A stretch of 64,000 bases of DNA from Pseudotamlana haliotis (GTDB lineage: Bacteria; Bacteroidota; Bacteroidia; Flavobacteriales; Flavobacteriaceae). The stretch is taken from assembly GCF_008806375.1 (NCBI RefSeq), contig NZ_WAAT01000037.1, positions 150,803-214,802 on the forward strand, in the 5' to 3' direction. Position 1 is the first letter of the stretch; every line of letters begins with the position of its first letter. Below, one piece after another: positions 8,641 through 16,170 of the stretch. The translations under genes and the position numbers were made by a program. The notes beneath the pieces are model-generated. The model did no database searches and was not told where the DNA came from. It saw nothing but the letters and a program-made list of their open reading frames with translations.

Positions 8641-8738
8641 TTAACCGTTATTATTGAAGATAAATCGGTTAAGTGGTGCTCAGTTTTGAGATTTAACAGA
8701 ATATTGAGAAACTGGTTAACCAGTTATAAGTATCTTTG
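8641..8738 (+). promoter_or_regulatory. promoter and candidate operators of the alginate lyase gene
   Basis: TATCTTTG at 8731-8738 is a perfect -7 box. Directly upstream, 8710-8725 is a perfect 16-base palindrome (AACTGGTT/AACCAGTT) lying in the promoter spacer. Further out, TTAACCG (8641-8647) and CGGTTAA (8666-8672) repeat the GGTTAA half-site as an inverted pair. This is the layout of a repressor site of the LacI or GntR kind, as used for carbohydrate genes. The regulator is not in the window. Confidence 0.55.
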
Positions 8739-8772
8739 TAGCGCGTTAATTTAATTTTAAAAAGCGCTATTT

Positions 8773-9789
8773 ATGAAGAGACTACCATATTTATTTATTG
8801 TTTTATTTCTAAGTTTTACAACTTATAGTTGCAGTTCAAGCGATGATGTGGAGGATGTTGAGCAAGAAATACCAACTGACCCTAAGCCTGAACCAGAGCC
8901 TGAACCTGAACCAGAGCCAGAGCCGGAACCTGAAAATGATGGCGAACTGGACCCAGCAAAAGCCCCTTCTGAAAATTTTGATTTATCAACCTGGAATTTA
9001 AGTATTCCTATAGACAATGGTGAAGGAAACGCGCTTACTGTAGGTGTTGCTGCGTTGAATGATGATTTTGAAACTTCGGCCTTTTTCTATACTGCCGATG
9101 ACGGTGGTATGGTTTTTAAATGTCCGAATAGTGGGCCAAAAACTTCTGAAAACACAAAATATACCCGTGTGGAACTTCGTGAAATGTTGCGTGGTACGAA
9201 CACTAGTATAAAGACACAAGGTGTGAACAAAAACAACTGGGTGTTTGGTACAGCGCCAGAAGCTGATAAAAAAGCAGCTGCTGGTTTTGACGGTGAAATG
9301 ACTGCAACATTAGCGGTAAACCATGTATCAACTACTGGGAGTAATAGTCATATTGGTCGTGTCATTGTAGGTCAGATTCACGCTAATGATGATGAGCCTG
9401 TGCGTATCTACTACAGGAAATTAAAAAATAATGACTTAGGATCTATTTATTTTGCGCACGAACCAACCGATGGTAATGGCGATGAGCAATGGCATGAGAT
9501 GATCGGTTCTAGAAGTAACAGTGCTTCTAACCCTACCGATGGTATCGCACTAGGTGAGAAATTTAGCTATACCATTAATGTGCAAGGTGATTTATTAACA
9601 GTGACTATCTCTAGAGAAGGCAAAGCTGATGTGATAAAAACCGTAGACATGACAAATAGTGGTTTTAATGTTTCTGGACAGTATATGTATTTTAAAGCTG
9701 GTGTGTATAATCAAAATAATTCAGGTGATGCTGATGATTATGTACAAGCTACTTTCTATGCATTAGAAAAATCACATACAACCTATTAA
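8773..9789 (+). CDS. PL7 family alginate lyase, surface or periplasmic lipoprotein
   Basis: A 338-residue lipoprotein. The type II signal ends at Cys20 (TTYSC), followed by an acidic linker with PEPEPE repeats at about 38-55 and a PL7 beta-jelly-roll from about 65 to the end. The three PL7 signatures are present: RVELRE (132-137), QIH (201-203) and YFKAGVYNQ (306-314), which supply the catalytic Gln, His and Tyr and the binding Arg. It cleaves alginate by beta-elimination. The QIH variant is generally linked to polyguluronate or mixed-block preference. It stands alone between two terminators, not in a polysaccharide utilization locus, and has a palindromic operator upstream. Confidence 0.95.
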   Translation: MKRLPYLFIVLFLSFTTYSCSSSDDVEDVEQEIPTDPKPEPEPEPEPEPEPEPENDGELDPAKAPSENFDLSTWNLSIPIDNGEGNALTVGVAALNDDFETSAFFYTADDGGMVFKCPNSGPKTSENTKYTRVELREMLRGTNTSIKTQGVNKNNWVFGTAPEADKKAAAGFDGEMTATLAVNHVSTTGSNSHIGRVIVGQIHANDDEPVRIYYRKLKNNDLGSIYFAHEPTDGNGDEQWHEMIGSRSNSASNPTDGIALGEKFSYTINVQGDLLTVTISREGKADVIKTVDMTNSGFNVSGQYMYFKAGVYNQNNSGDADDYVQATFYALEKSHTTY

Positions 9790-9821
9790 TTACTGAGTCA
9801 CAGCGATTCATTAAGATAACA

Positions 9822-9856
9822 AAACACCGTAGAATTCTTTTCTATGGTGTTTTTTC
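9822..9856 (+). terminator. intrinsic terminator after alginate lyase
   Basis: AACACCGTAGA (from 9823) pairs with TCTATGGTGTT (9841-9851) with one mismatch and a T-run follows. Confidence 0.8.
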
Positions 9857-9892
9857 ATTTTAGCACTTTAATAAAAAGGCTATCTTAGCGGG

Positions 9893-10312
9893 ATGTTATC
9901 TAAGAAAACAAAATACGGATTAAAGGCACTCACCTTTATTGCCAGAAGTGAAGGCGATTTGCCACTGCAGGTTGCTGAAATAGCCAAACAAGAACAAATT
10001 CCTCAAAAATTTTTAGAAAGTATTTTATTAACGCTTCGTAAAGCGGGTATTTTAGGCTCTAAGAAAGGAAAACACGGCGGTTATTATTTAAGAGAAACCC
10101 CAGAAGATATCTTAATGACTGATGTAATGCGTGTTTTGGAAGGTCCTATTGCTATGGTACCTTGTGTGAGCTTAAATTACTACGAAAAGTGTGATGACTG
10201 TGTGGATGAAGAACTTTGTAGTGTCAATAAATTGATGCTTCAAGTGCGTGATAGTACACTTAATGTGTTCAGAAATACGACGTTAGCCGATTTGTCTCAT
10301 CCAAAAGGGTGA
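9893..10312 (+). CDS. Rrf2 family transcriptional regulator, probably of sulfur assimilation
   Basis: A 139-residue Rrf2 protein with an N-terminal winged helix (KKTKYGLKALTFIA, then QKFLESILLTLRKAGIL, and GKHGGYYL for the wing). A Cys-rich segment near residues 95-115 (PCVSLNYYEKCDDC...ELC) resembles the cluster-binding region of IscR-type members. Its position, 160 bases before DUF2061-cysH-cysD-cysN, suggests a CymR/CysR-like repressor of cysteine synthesis, and a fitting palindrome lies at 10433-10455. TATCTTAG at 9881-9888, only 4 bases before the ATG, would give a nearly leaderless mRNA. An iron-sulfur homeostasis role is the alternative. Confidence 0.9.
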   Translation: MLSKKTKYGLKALTFIARSEGDLPLQVAEIAKQEQIPQKFLESILLTLRKAGILGSKKGKHGGYYLRETPEDILMTDVMRVLEGPIAMVPCVSLNYYEKCDDCVDEELCSVNKLMLQVRDSTLNVFRNTTLADLSHPKG

Positions 10313-10422
10313 AAAATTCTTAATATATCTTCCTTTTCCTTATAAAAATTAAGGCTTATCTCTATAAAAATTCCGATATGCTAAAAAGTTTGAAAATTAC
10401 TTTATTATGTGCTAAAATGTAT

Positions 10423-10455
10423 TACTTTTGTAATCCCTACTAAATTGATAGGAAT
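10423..10455 (+). promoter_or_regulatory. sulfur operon promoter with CymR-like operator
   Basis: TACTTTTG (10423-10430) is a perfect -7 box. The predicted start, about 10434, lies inside an imperfect 23-base palindrome at 10433-10455 with arms ATCCCTA and TAGGAAT around a 9-base spacer. Its right half, GATAGGAAT, resembles the ATnGGAAT core of CymR sites known in Firmicutes. A repressor bound there would block transcription. The Rrf2 protein encoded just upstream is the natural candidate to bind it. Confidence 0.55.
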
Positions 10456-10473
10456 AATATAACACATGAACAA

Positions 10474-10731
10474 ATGATTGCGCAGATGTTAATTAAAAAT
10501 AAAGAAAAGTCTACATACAAAGAGGATAGTACTAGTGAAAAGCCGATTAGAAGTGTTGTGAAATCACTTAGCTGGAGAACTATAGGTACTTTAGATACTA
10601 TTGTAATTTCTTACTTAGTAACAGGGAAGTTAGATTTAGCTTTTTCTATTGGAGGAATTGAATTAGTAACTAAAATGGTATTGTATTTTTTCCATGAAAG
10701 AGCATGGAATTCTATTAAATGGGGAAAATAA
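10474..10731 (+). CDS. DUF2061 small membrane protein
   Basis: An 85-residue protein whose core (RSVVKSLSWRTIGTLDTIVISYLVTG, written here as its key features Arg, Ser-Trp-Arg and Thr-x-Asp-Thr) matches DUF2061, a small two-helix inner-membrane family. Helix 1 covers about residues 37-52 and helix 2 about 56-75, and the C-terminus has the HERAWNSIKWG signature. Function is unknown; the gene is often found beside cysteine/sulfate assimilation genes, as here. A second in-frame Met at residue 5 is an equally possible start. The gap to cysH is 10 bases. Confidence 0.85.
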   Translation: MIAQMLIKNKEKSTYKEDSTSEKPIRSVVKSLSWRTIGTLDTIVISYLVTGKLDLAFSIGGIELVTKMVLYFFHERAWNSIKWGK

Positions 10732-10741
10732 AGAAAGAATT

Positions 10742-11362
10742 ATGTTTACAGAAAATCAAATAGAAGCCTTAAACGAAGCATATAAAGATGCTGCGCCAGC
10801 AGAAATCATTAAAAAAGCCATAGCGCTTAATGATGAAGCGGTAGTTACAACTAATTTTAGACCATACGAAGCGGCTATTTTACATGCGGTAAGTACGGTA
10901 AAGTCTGAGCTTCCTGTGGTTTGGTGTGATACAGGATATAATACACCACAAACTTACAGACATGCTGAACAAGTAATTAAAGATTTGGCTTTAAACGTGT
11001 TTTTATATGTGCCAAAACAAACTTCGGCACATCGTGATGTGGTTATGGGAATCCCTTCTGTAAATGCGCCAGAACACGCATTATTTACAGAGCAAGTAAA
11101 GTTAGAACCGTTTGCACGTGCTATGGCTGAACACAAACCTAAGGTTTGGTTTACAAATTTACGTCAGGGGCAAACAGCCTTTAGAAATAGTATCGGCATT
11201 TTTAGTTTAAGTAAAGATGGCGTTTTAAAAGTGAGTCCGTTTTACTATTGGTCTGATGAAAAATTAGATGGCTATTTAAAAGATAATAATTTGCCAAACG
11301 AATTTAAATATTTCGACCCTACAAAAGCATTAGAAAATAGAGAGTGTGGTTTACACGCCTAG
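10742..11362 (+). CDS. cysH: phosphoadenylyl/adenylyl-sulfate reductase (CysH family)
   Basis: A 206-residue PAPS-reductase-family enzyme that reduces activated sulfate to sulfite with thioredoxin or a similar donor. WCDTGYNTPQTY is the substrate-binding region and ECGLHA at the end carries the catalytic Cys202. The start at 10742 is chosen because the frame upstream overlaps DUF2061 and adds no family-like residues. The paired cysteines (CC...CxxC) that bind the [4Fe-4S] cluster of bacterial APS reductases are absent. It should therefore use PAPS, yet no APS kinase gene lies in this locus. An APS reductase without cluster (APR-B type) is the alternative. Confidence 0.88.
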   Translation: MFTENQIEALNEAYKDAAPAEIIKKAIALNDEAVVTTNFRPYEAAILHAVSTVKSELPVVWCDTGYNTPQTYRHAEQVIKDLALNVFLYVPKQTSAHRDVVMGIPSVNAPEHALFTEQVKLEPFARAMAEHKPKVWFTNLRQGQTAFRNSIGIFSLSKDGVLKVSPFYYWSDEKLDGYLKDNNLPNEFKYFDPTKALENRECGLHA

Positions 11363-11371
11363 TTTAGTTTT

Positions 11372-11393
11372 CAGTCACAGTCACAGTCACAGT
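11372..11393 (+). repeat. short tandem repeat after cysH
   Basis: CAGTCA is repeated about 3.5 times directly behind the cysH stop. It is a simple sequence repeat with no visible function. Confidence 0.7.
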
Positions 11394-11437
11394 TTGCAGT
11401 TGAACTGGCTAGTAAAAAAATAAATTAATAATAACAA

Positions 11438-11486
11438 AACTCTTAACCCGCCCGAGTAAGAGTTCCCCCTTCGGGGGTTAGGGGGC
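11438..11486 (+). repeat. dispersed hairpin leader element, copy before cysD
   Basis: Hairpin 1 is AACTCTTA (11438-11445) with TAAGAGTT (11457-11464), and the loop carries GCCCGAG. Hairpin 2 is CCCCC-TTC-GGGGG (11465-11477), followed by TTAGGGGGC, whose second G-run could compete for the C-run. The element ends 9 bases before the cysD start. Related copies precede cysN, the sulfite reductase, metF and tyrA. Inverted copies follow cysD, cysN and metH. Confidence 0.8.
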
Positions 11487-11494
11487 TTTTAATT

Positions 11495-12400
11495 ATGAAA
11501 AAAGACACATCAAATATAAACTCGCTAGAAAACGAAGCGATATATATTATGAGAGAAGTAGCGGCACAGTTTGAAAAACCTGTGTTATTATTTTCAGGAG
11601 GAAAAGATTCGATCACCCTAGTACGTCTAGCGGTTAAAGCATTTTACCCTGCAAAAGTACCTTTTCCATTAATGCATATCGATACGGGGCATAACTTTCC
11701 AGAAACGATAGAATTTAGAGATCGTTTGTGTGAAGAGTTAGGTTTAGAGTTGATTGTAAGAAACGTTCAGGATTCTATTGATGAAGGAAAGGTGAAAGAA
11801 GAGTCTGGCCGTTATGCAAGTCGAAATATGTTGCAAACTACCACGCTTTTAGATGCTATTGAAGAATTCAAGTTTGATGCATGTATTGGTGGCGCGCGTC
11901 GTGATGAAGAAAAAGCAAGAGCTAAAGAACGTATTTTTTCTGTACGTGATGATTTCGGACAATGGGATGAAAAGAACCAACGTCCTGAGTTGTTTGATAT
12001 GTTGAATGGTGATATTGAACACGGTCAGAATGTACGTGTGTTCCCTATTTCTAACTGGACAGAATTAGACGTGTGGTCGTATATCGAACAAGAAAATATT
12101 GAAATCCCTTCAATCTATTTTGCACACAAACGTAAAGTCTTTTTAAGAGACGGTATGATTTGGTCTGCAGAAGATGAGGTGGTTTACAGAGATGACCATG
12201 AGCAAGTGATTGAAGAAATGGTACGTTTTAGAACCGTGGGTGATATGAGTTGTACAGCAGCCGTTTTATCTGAAGCTTCAACCATTTCTAAAGTTGTAGA
12301 AGAAATTAGAGATTCAACCATTTCAGAACGTGGTGCTCGTATCGATGATAAGCGATCAGAAGCAGCGATGGAAAAACGTAAACAACAAGGGTATTTCTAG
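11495..12400 (+). CDS. cysD: sulfate adenylyltransferase subunit 2
   Basis: A 301-residue ATP sulfurylase catalytic subunit. The N-type PP-loop is SGGKDS at residues 34-39. HIDTGHNFPETIEFRD, GGARRDEEKARAKER and FPISNWTELDVW are the family signatures, and KRSEAAMEKRKQQGYF is the characteristic C-terminus. With CysN it forms adenosine 5'-phosphosulfate from ATP and sulfate in the cytoplasm. It lies between cysH and cysN and is bracketed by an inverted pair of the hairpin element (11438-11486 and 12404-12430). Confidence 0.97.
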   Translation: MKKDTSNINSLENEAIYIMREVAAQFEKPVLLFSGGKDSITLVRLAVKAFYPAKVPFPLMHIDTGHNFPETIEFRDRLCEELGLELIVRNVQDSIDEGKVKEESGRYASRNMLQTTTLLDAIEEFKFDACIGGARRDEEKARAKERIFSVRDDFGQWDEKNQRPELFDMLNGDIEHGQNVRVFPISNWTELDVWSYIEQENIEIPSIYFAHKRKVFLRDGMIWSAEDEVVYRDDHEQVIEEMVRFRTVGDMSCTAAVLSEASTISKVVEEIRDSTISERGARIDDKRSEAAMEKRKQQGYF

Positions 12401-12403
12401 AAA

Positions 12404-12430
12404 GAAGCCCCCTAGCCCCCGAAGGGGGAA
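12404..12430 (-). repeat. dispersed hairpin element, inverted copy after cysD
   Basis: Read on the minus strand it is nearly identical to hairpin 2 of the copy before cysD (CCCCCTTCGGGGG then CTAGGGGGC). It begins 4 bases after the cysD stop, so the gene has inverted repeats at both ends. Confidence 0.8.
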
Positions 12431-12520
12431 TGAGCAAGTTTGCGAATAAAAAAGATTAAACAAAAAACTTATAATTGATACCATTACAAGTATCGATATT
12501 AAGTAAAAAATAATAACAAT

Positions 12521-12576
12521 ATTCTTACTACGCCCGAGTAAGGATTCCTTCCCAAGGGGAGGTTAGGAGGGGCTTC
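12521..12576 (+). repeat. dispersed hairpin leader element, copy before cysN
   Basis: ATTCTTA (12521-12527) pairs with TAAGGAT (12539-12545, one wobble) around a loop with CGCCCGAG. It is followed by a degenerate C-run/G-run hairpin and TTAGGAGGGGC. It ends 4 bases before the cysN start. Confidence 0.75.
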
Positions 12577-12579
12577 ATT

Positions 12580-13827
12580 ATGGAAGTATTAAAAATTGCA
12601 ACAGCAGGAAGTGTAGATGATGGAAAAAGTACGTTAATCGGACGTATTCTTTACGATACAAAATCATTGACAACAGATAAGTTAGAGGCTATTGAAAAAA
12701 CAAGTAAGCAACGTGGTTATGATTACTTAGATTTTTCATTAGCTACTGATGGTTTAGTTGCAGAAAGAGAACAAGGGATCACCATTGATGTGGCGCATAT
12801 CTATTTCTCAACTAAAAAGAAAAGTTATATCATCGCCGATACGCCTGGTCACGTAGAATATACACGTAACATGGTAACGGGAGCTTCAACATCACAGGCT
12901 TCTATCATCTTAATTGATGCTAGAAAAGGAGTGATTGAGCAAACTAACCGTCACTTTTTCATCAATAATTTATTAAGAATTAAAGATGTTGTTGTCGCGA
13001 TTAACAAAATGGATTTAGTTGATTACTCTGAAGAAACTTATAACCAAATTAAAGCTGATTTTTCAGAATTAATGGGGAAGAGAGATTATCAAGATCAGAA
13101 CATCACATTTATTCCTGTTAGTGCTTTAAAAGGTGATAATGTTGTAAATAAGACTGATAAAATGTCTTGGTATAAAGGTCAAACTTTATTAGAGCATTTA
13201 GAAGAGTTAGATAAGTCAGATATTTTTAATGTTGGTACACCACGTTTTCCTGTACAGTATGTGGTTCGTCCTAAAACAGAAGAATTTCACGATTTTAGAG
13301 GATACGCCGGGAAAGTTTACGGTGGAAACCTAAGTGTTGGAGATGATATTGTTGTTTTACCATCACAAACAAAATCGAAAATTAAAGATATCTATTTCTA
13401 CGATGAGAAGTATGAAACGGCTTCAAGACGTTCATCAGTGACCATTACTTTAGAAAATGATATCAATGTAAGTCGTGGAGACATGATTGTCAAGGCTGAT
13501 GATCTTCCAACTATTGAAAAGCAATTTACTGCTAATGTATGTTGGATGGATGCTTCTAACTTAACAGCAGGTGGAAAGTACTTAGTACAACATGGTGTGA
13601 ATAAAGTATTAGCAAAGGTTGATAAAATCAATCATAAAATTCACCCTGATTATTCTGGAATCGAAGAAGGTGCTACGTCTTTAGGCGTAAATGATATTGC
13701 TTCGGTAACTTTTAAATTGAACAAACCAATTTTTTACGATCAGTTTAAAAACCACAGAACGAACGGTTCTTTTATTTTAATCGATCCGCAAACCAATAAT
13801 ACGGTGGGTGCTGGATTTATCCAGTAA
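12580..13827 (+). CDS. cysN: sulfate adenylyltransferase subunit 1 (GTPase)
   Basis: A 415-residue GTPase of the EF-Tu class. G1 is GSVDDGKST (10-18), G3 is DTPGH (87-91) and G4 is NKMD (142-145), followed by two beta-barrel domains. GTP hydrolysis by CysN drives APS formation by CysD. The length stops after the barrels: the C-terminal APS kinase (CysC) domain fused in many bacteria is missing. This matters because the CysH here looks like the PAPS-using type. The gene is followed at once by an inverted hairpin element. Confidence 0.96.
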   Translation: MEVLKIATAGSVDDGKSTLIGRILYDTKSLTTDKLEAIEKTSKQRGYDYLDFSLATDGLVAEREQGITIDVAHIYFSTKKKSYIIADTPGHVEYTRNMVTGASTSQASIILIDARKGVIEQTNRHFFINNLLRIKDVVVAINKMDLVDYSEETYNQIKADFSELMGKRDYQDQNITFIPVSALKGDNVVNKTDKMSWYKGQTLLEHLEELDKSDIFNVGTPRFPVQYVVRPKTEEFHDFRGYAGKVYGGNLSVGDDIVVLPSQTKSKIKDIYFYDEKYETASRRSSVTITLENDINVSRGDMIVKADDLPTIEKQFTANVCWMDASNLTAGGKYLVQHGVNKVLAKVDKINHKIHPDYSGIEEGATSLGVNDIASVTFKLNKPIFYDQFKNHRTNGSFILIDPQTNNTVGAGFIQ

Positions 13828-13828
13828 G

Positions 13829-13855
13829 GAAGCCCCCTAGCCCCCGAAGGGGGAA
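13829..13855 (-). repeat. dispersed hairpin element, inverted copy after cysN
   Basis: This sequence is identical to the copy after cysD over its 27 bases. It begins 2 bases after the cysN stop codon. Confidence 0.8.
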
Positions 13856-13950
13856 TTAACTAGGTTGTGAAAAAAACCAAACAGCCTTACAAAAATTTAA
13901 ATTTTGTAAAGTGTTGAAAAATAAAACGAGTTTGCTCCTCTAGAGTAATT

Positions 13951-13982
13951 ATTTCTCCATTATGGGGAGATTAGGAGGGGCA
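13951..13982 (+). repeat. degenerate hairpin element copy
   Basis: TCTCC...GGGGAGA followed by TTAGGAGGGGC matches hairpin 2 of the leader element. Hairpin 1 is not conserved. It lies just before the intact copy at 13995. Confidence 0.55.
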
Positions 13983-13994
13983 TTTAACAACAAT

Positions 13995-14049
13995 ATTCTT
14001 GCACTACCCGAGTAAGAATTCCTCCCCTCACGGGGAGGTTAGGAGGGGC
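13995..14049 (+). repeat. dispersed hairpin leader element, copy before the sulfite reductase
   Basis: ATTCTT (13995-14000) pairs with AAGAAT (14014-14019) around a loop with ACCCGAG. CCTCCCC (14021-14027) pairs with GGGGAGG (14032-14038), then TTAGGAGGGGC follows. Compared with the cysD copy, a C-G pair in hairpin 1 has become T-A. It ends 5 bases before the ATG. Confidence 0.8.
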
Positions 14050-14054
14050 ATATC

Positions 14055-16142
14055 ATGCAAACATTTAGATCAGAAATAGAGAATCCAATTGTAGAAAAGG
14101 ATATCATTGAATTAGCCAATAAAATTGAGCTTTTTAACAATGGTAAAATTGATGAGGAAAAATTTAGAAGTCTCCGTTTAGCCCGTGGGGTTTACGGTCA
14201 GCGTCAAGAAGGCGTGCAAATGATTCGTATTAAAGTGCCTTACGGGAAACTTAAAACGAATCAGTTAAGAAGAATCTCTGAGGTTTCCGATGAGTATTCT
14301 CGTGGTCGTTTACACATTACTACGCGTCAGGATATTCAAATCCACTATGTAGATTTGAATAGAACGCCAGAGTTATGGGCTGAACTTGAAAAAGATGAAG
14401 TAACGGTTCGTGAAGCTTGTGGTAACGTAGTAAGAAACGTAACGGCTTCTGAAACGGCTGGAATCGATGTTAAAGAACCTTTTGATGTATCACCTTATGC
14501 CGATGCGCTTTATAAATTCTTTTTACGTAATCCAATTTGTCAAGAAATGGGACGTAAATTTAAAGTGTCTTTCTCTTCAACTGATGAAGATACAGGCTTG
14601 TCTTATTTACATGATATCGGTTATATCGCCAAAGTACAAAATGGCGTACGTGGATTTAAAGTTGTTGTAGCTGGTGGATTAGGTTCTCAGCCACGTCATG
14701 CTGATGTGCTGTATGATTTTGTTGAAACTGATAAAATCATTCCAATCATGGAAGGGATCTTAAGAATTTTTGATCGTTATGGTGAGCGTAAAAGTCGTGC
14801 CAAAGCACGTATGAAATTCTTATTAAAAGATATTGGTTTAGAAGCTTTTAAAGAATTAATTACTGAAGAACAAAAAGCCATCGAATTTAAAAGCGTAGCT
14901 ATTGATGCTGATGCTTATGTACCTTCAAAACCTGTTTCGGTTGAAGTGCCAGAAGTAAGCATTAAAGATCAAGAAGCTTTTGAATTATGGAAATCTACAA
15001 ACCTTATTCCTCAAAAACAGGAAGGTTATGTAGCGATCGGAATCAAAGTTTTATTAGGTGATTTTTATACGGATAAAGCACGTTTATTAGCTGATTTAGT
15101 CGATAAATATGCTGCGGGAGAAGTACGCTTGACGTTACGTCAGAATATTGTTATTCCTTTTGTAAAGGAAGAATTATTACCACTTTTCTACCAAGAATTA
15201 GAAAAACTTGGTTTCGTGGAAGCGGGATATAATAAAGCCGTAGATATTACAGCTTGTCCTGGAACCGATACTTGTAATTTAGGTATTGCAAGTAGTACAG
15301 GAATAGCTGACGAGTTAGAACGTGTGATTAAAGCAGAGTATCCACAATATCTTAAAAATGAAGATTTAGTGATTAAGATTAGTGGTTGTATGAATGCTTG
15401 TGGACAACACAACATGGCCAATATTGGATTCCAAGGGATGTCTGTTCGTACGCCAGATAAATTAGTAGCGCCTGCTTTACAAGTATTATTAGGTGGTGGT
15501 AACATAGGTGATGGAAACGGTGTTTTTGCCGATAAAGTAGTAAAAGTACCTAGTAAAAGAGGTCCAGAAGCTTTAAGACGTGTGCTTGATGATTATGAGG
15601 CTAATGCAGGTGGAAAATCTTATGTAGATTATTATAAAGAAAAAGGACAAAAGTATTTCTACGATTTCTTACAAGATCTACAAGATGTTAGTGATTTAAA
15701 ACCAGAAGATTTTATCGACTGGGGAACTAATGAAGAGTATGTTAAAGAAATTGGAGTTGGTGAGTGTGCTGGTGTAGTGATTGATTTAATCGCAACTTTA
15801 TTCTTAGAAAGTGAAGAGAAAATAGATAATGCGAAAGAATCATTTGAAAACAAAGTGTATTCAGGGGCTATTTATTACGCATACCAGTCTTTAGTAAATT
15901 CAGCGAAAGCGTTATTATTAGCTGAGAACAAGAAAACAAATACACATGCGGGTATCATTAAAGATTTTGATGCCTTATTTGTAGAAACAGAAAAAATTAA
16001 TTTAGGATCTACTTTTTCTGAATTGATCTACCAAATCAATAAATTTGCACCAACTGAAGATTTTGCTGCAAAATATATTGAAAATGCTAACGCGTTTTTA
16101 ACTAAGGTAAGAGCATTCAGAGAATCAGAAACCGTTGCTTAA
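14055..16142 (+). CDS. siroheme sulfite reductase with C-terminal HEPN domain
   Basis: A 695-residue protein. Residues 1-560 are a ferredoxin-type nitrite/sulfite reductase: two half-domains, with GRLHITTRQDIQIHYV in the first. The siroheme-[4Fe-4S] ligands are Cys401, Cys407 (CPGTDTC), Cys445 and Cys449 (GCMNAC). Its setting among cys and siroheme genes says that it reduces sulfite to sulfide. Residues about 565-690 add a helical HEPN-like domain: YSGAIYYAYQSLVNSAKALLL then TNTHAGII. The Arg of the Rx4-6H ribonuclease motif is not seen, so the tail is probably structural or regulatory. Electrons likely come from the ferredoxin reductase gene downstream. Confidence 0.9.
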   Translation: MQTFRSEIENPIVEKDIIELANKIELFNNGKIDEEKFRSLRLARGVYGQRQEGVQMIRIKVPYGKLKTNQLRRISEVSDEYSRGRLHITTRQDIQIHYVDLNRTPELWAELEKDEVTVREACGNVVRNVTASETAGIDVKEPFDVSPYADALYKFFLRNPICQEMGRKFKVSFSSTDEDTGLSYLHDIGYIAKVQNGVRGFKVVVAGGLGSQPRHADVLYDFVETDKIIPIMEGILRIFDRYGERKSRAKARMKFLLKDIGLEAFKELITEEQKAIEFKSVAIDADAYVPSKPVSVEVPEVSIKDQEAFELWKSTNLIPQKQEGYVAIGIKVLLGDFYTDKARLLADLVDKYAAGEVRLTLRQNIVIPFVKEELLPLFYQELEKLGFVEAGYNKAVDITACPGTDTCNLGIASSTGIADELERVIKAEYPQYLKNEDLVIKISGCMNACGQHNMANIGFQGMSVRTPDKLVAPALQVLLGGGNIGDGNGVFADKVVKVPSKRGPEALRRVLDDYEANAGGKSYVDYYKEKGQKYFYDFLQDLQDVSDLKPEDFIDWGTNEEYVKEIGVGECAGVVIDLIATLFLESEEKIDNAKESFENKVYSGAIYYAYQSLVNSAKALLLAENKKTNTHAGIIKDFDALFVETEKINLGSTFSELIYQINKFAPTEDFAAKYIENANAFLTKVRAFRESETVA

Positions 16143-16170
16143 TAGTTTAAAAGCAATATAAATTTAATAA

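Noticed and set aside
8823..9017. A Gly/Ser-repeat frame on the minus strand
   Set aside because: It is the antisense of the Pro-Glu repeat linker of the alginate lyase.
11438..14049. Genes bracketed by inverted hairpins as integron-like cassettes (attC sites)
   Set aside because: No integrase is present, the hairpins lack the attC core and bulged-base layout, and gene order is that of an ordinary sulfur operon.
14467..14670. Second + strand frame inside the sulfite reductase
   Set aside because: It is an out-of-frame shadow with no start context or recognisable sequence.
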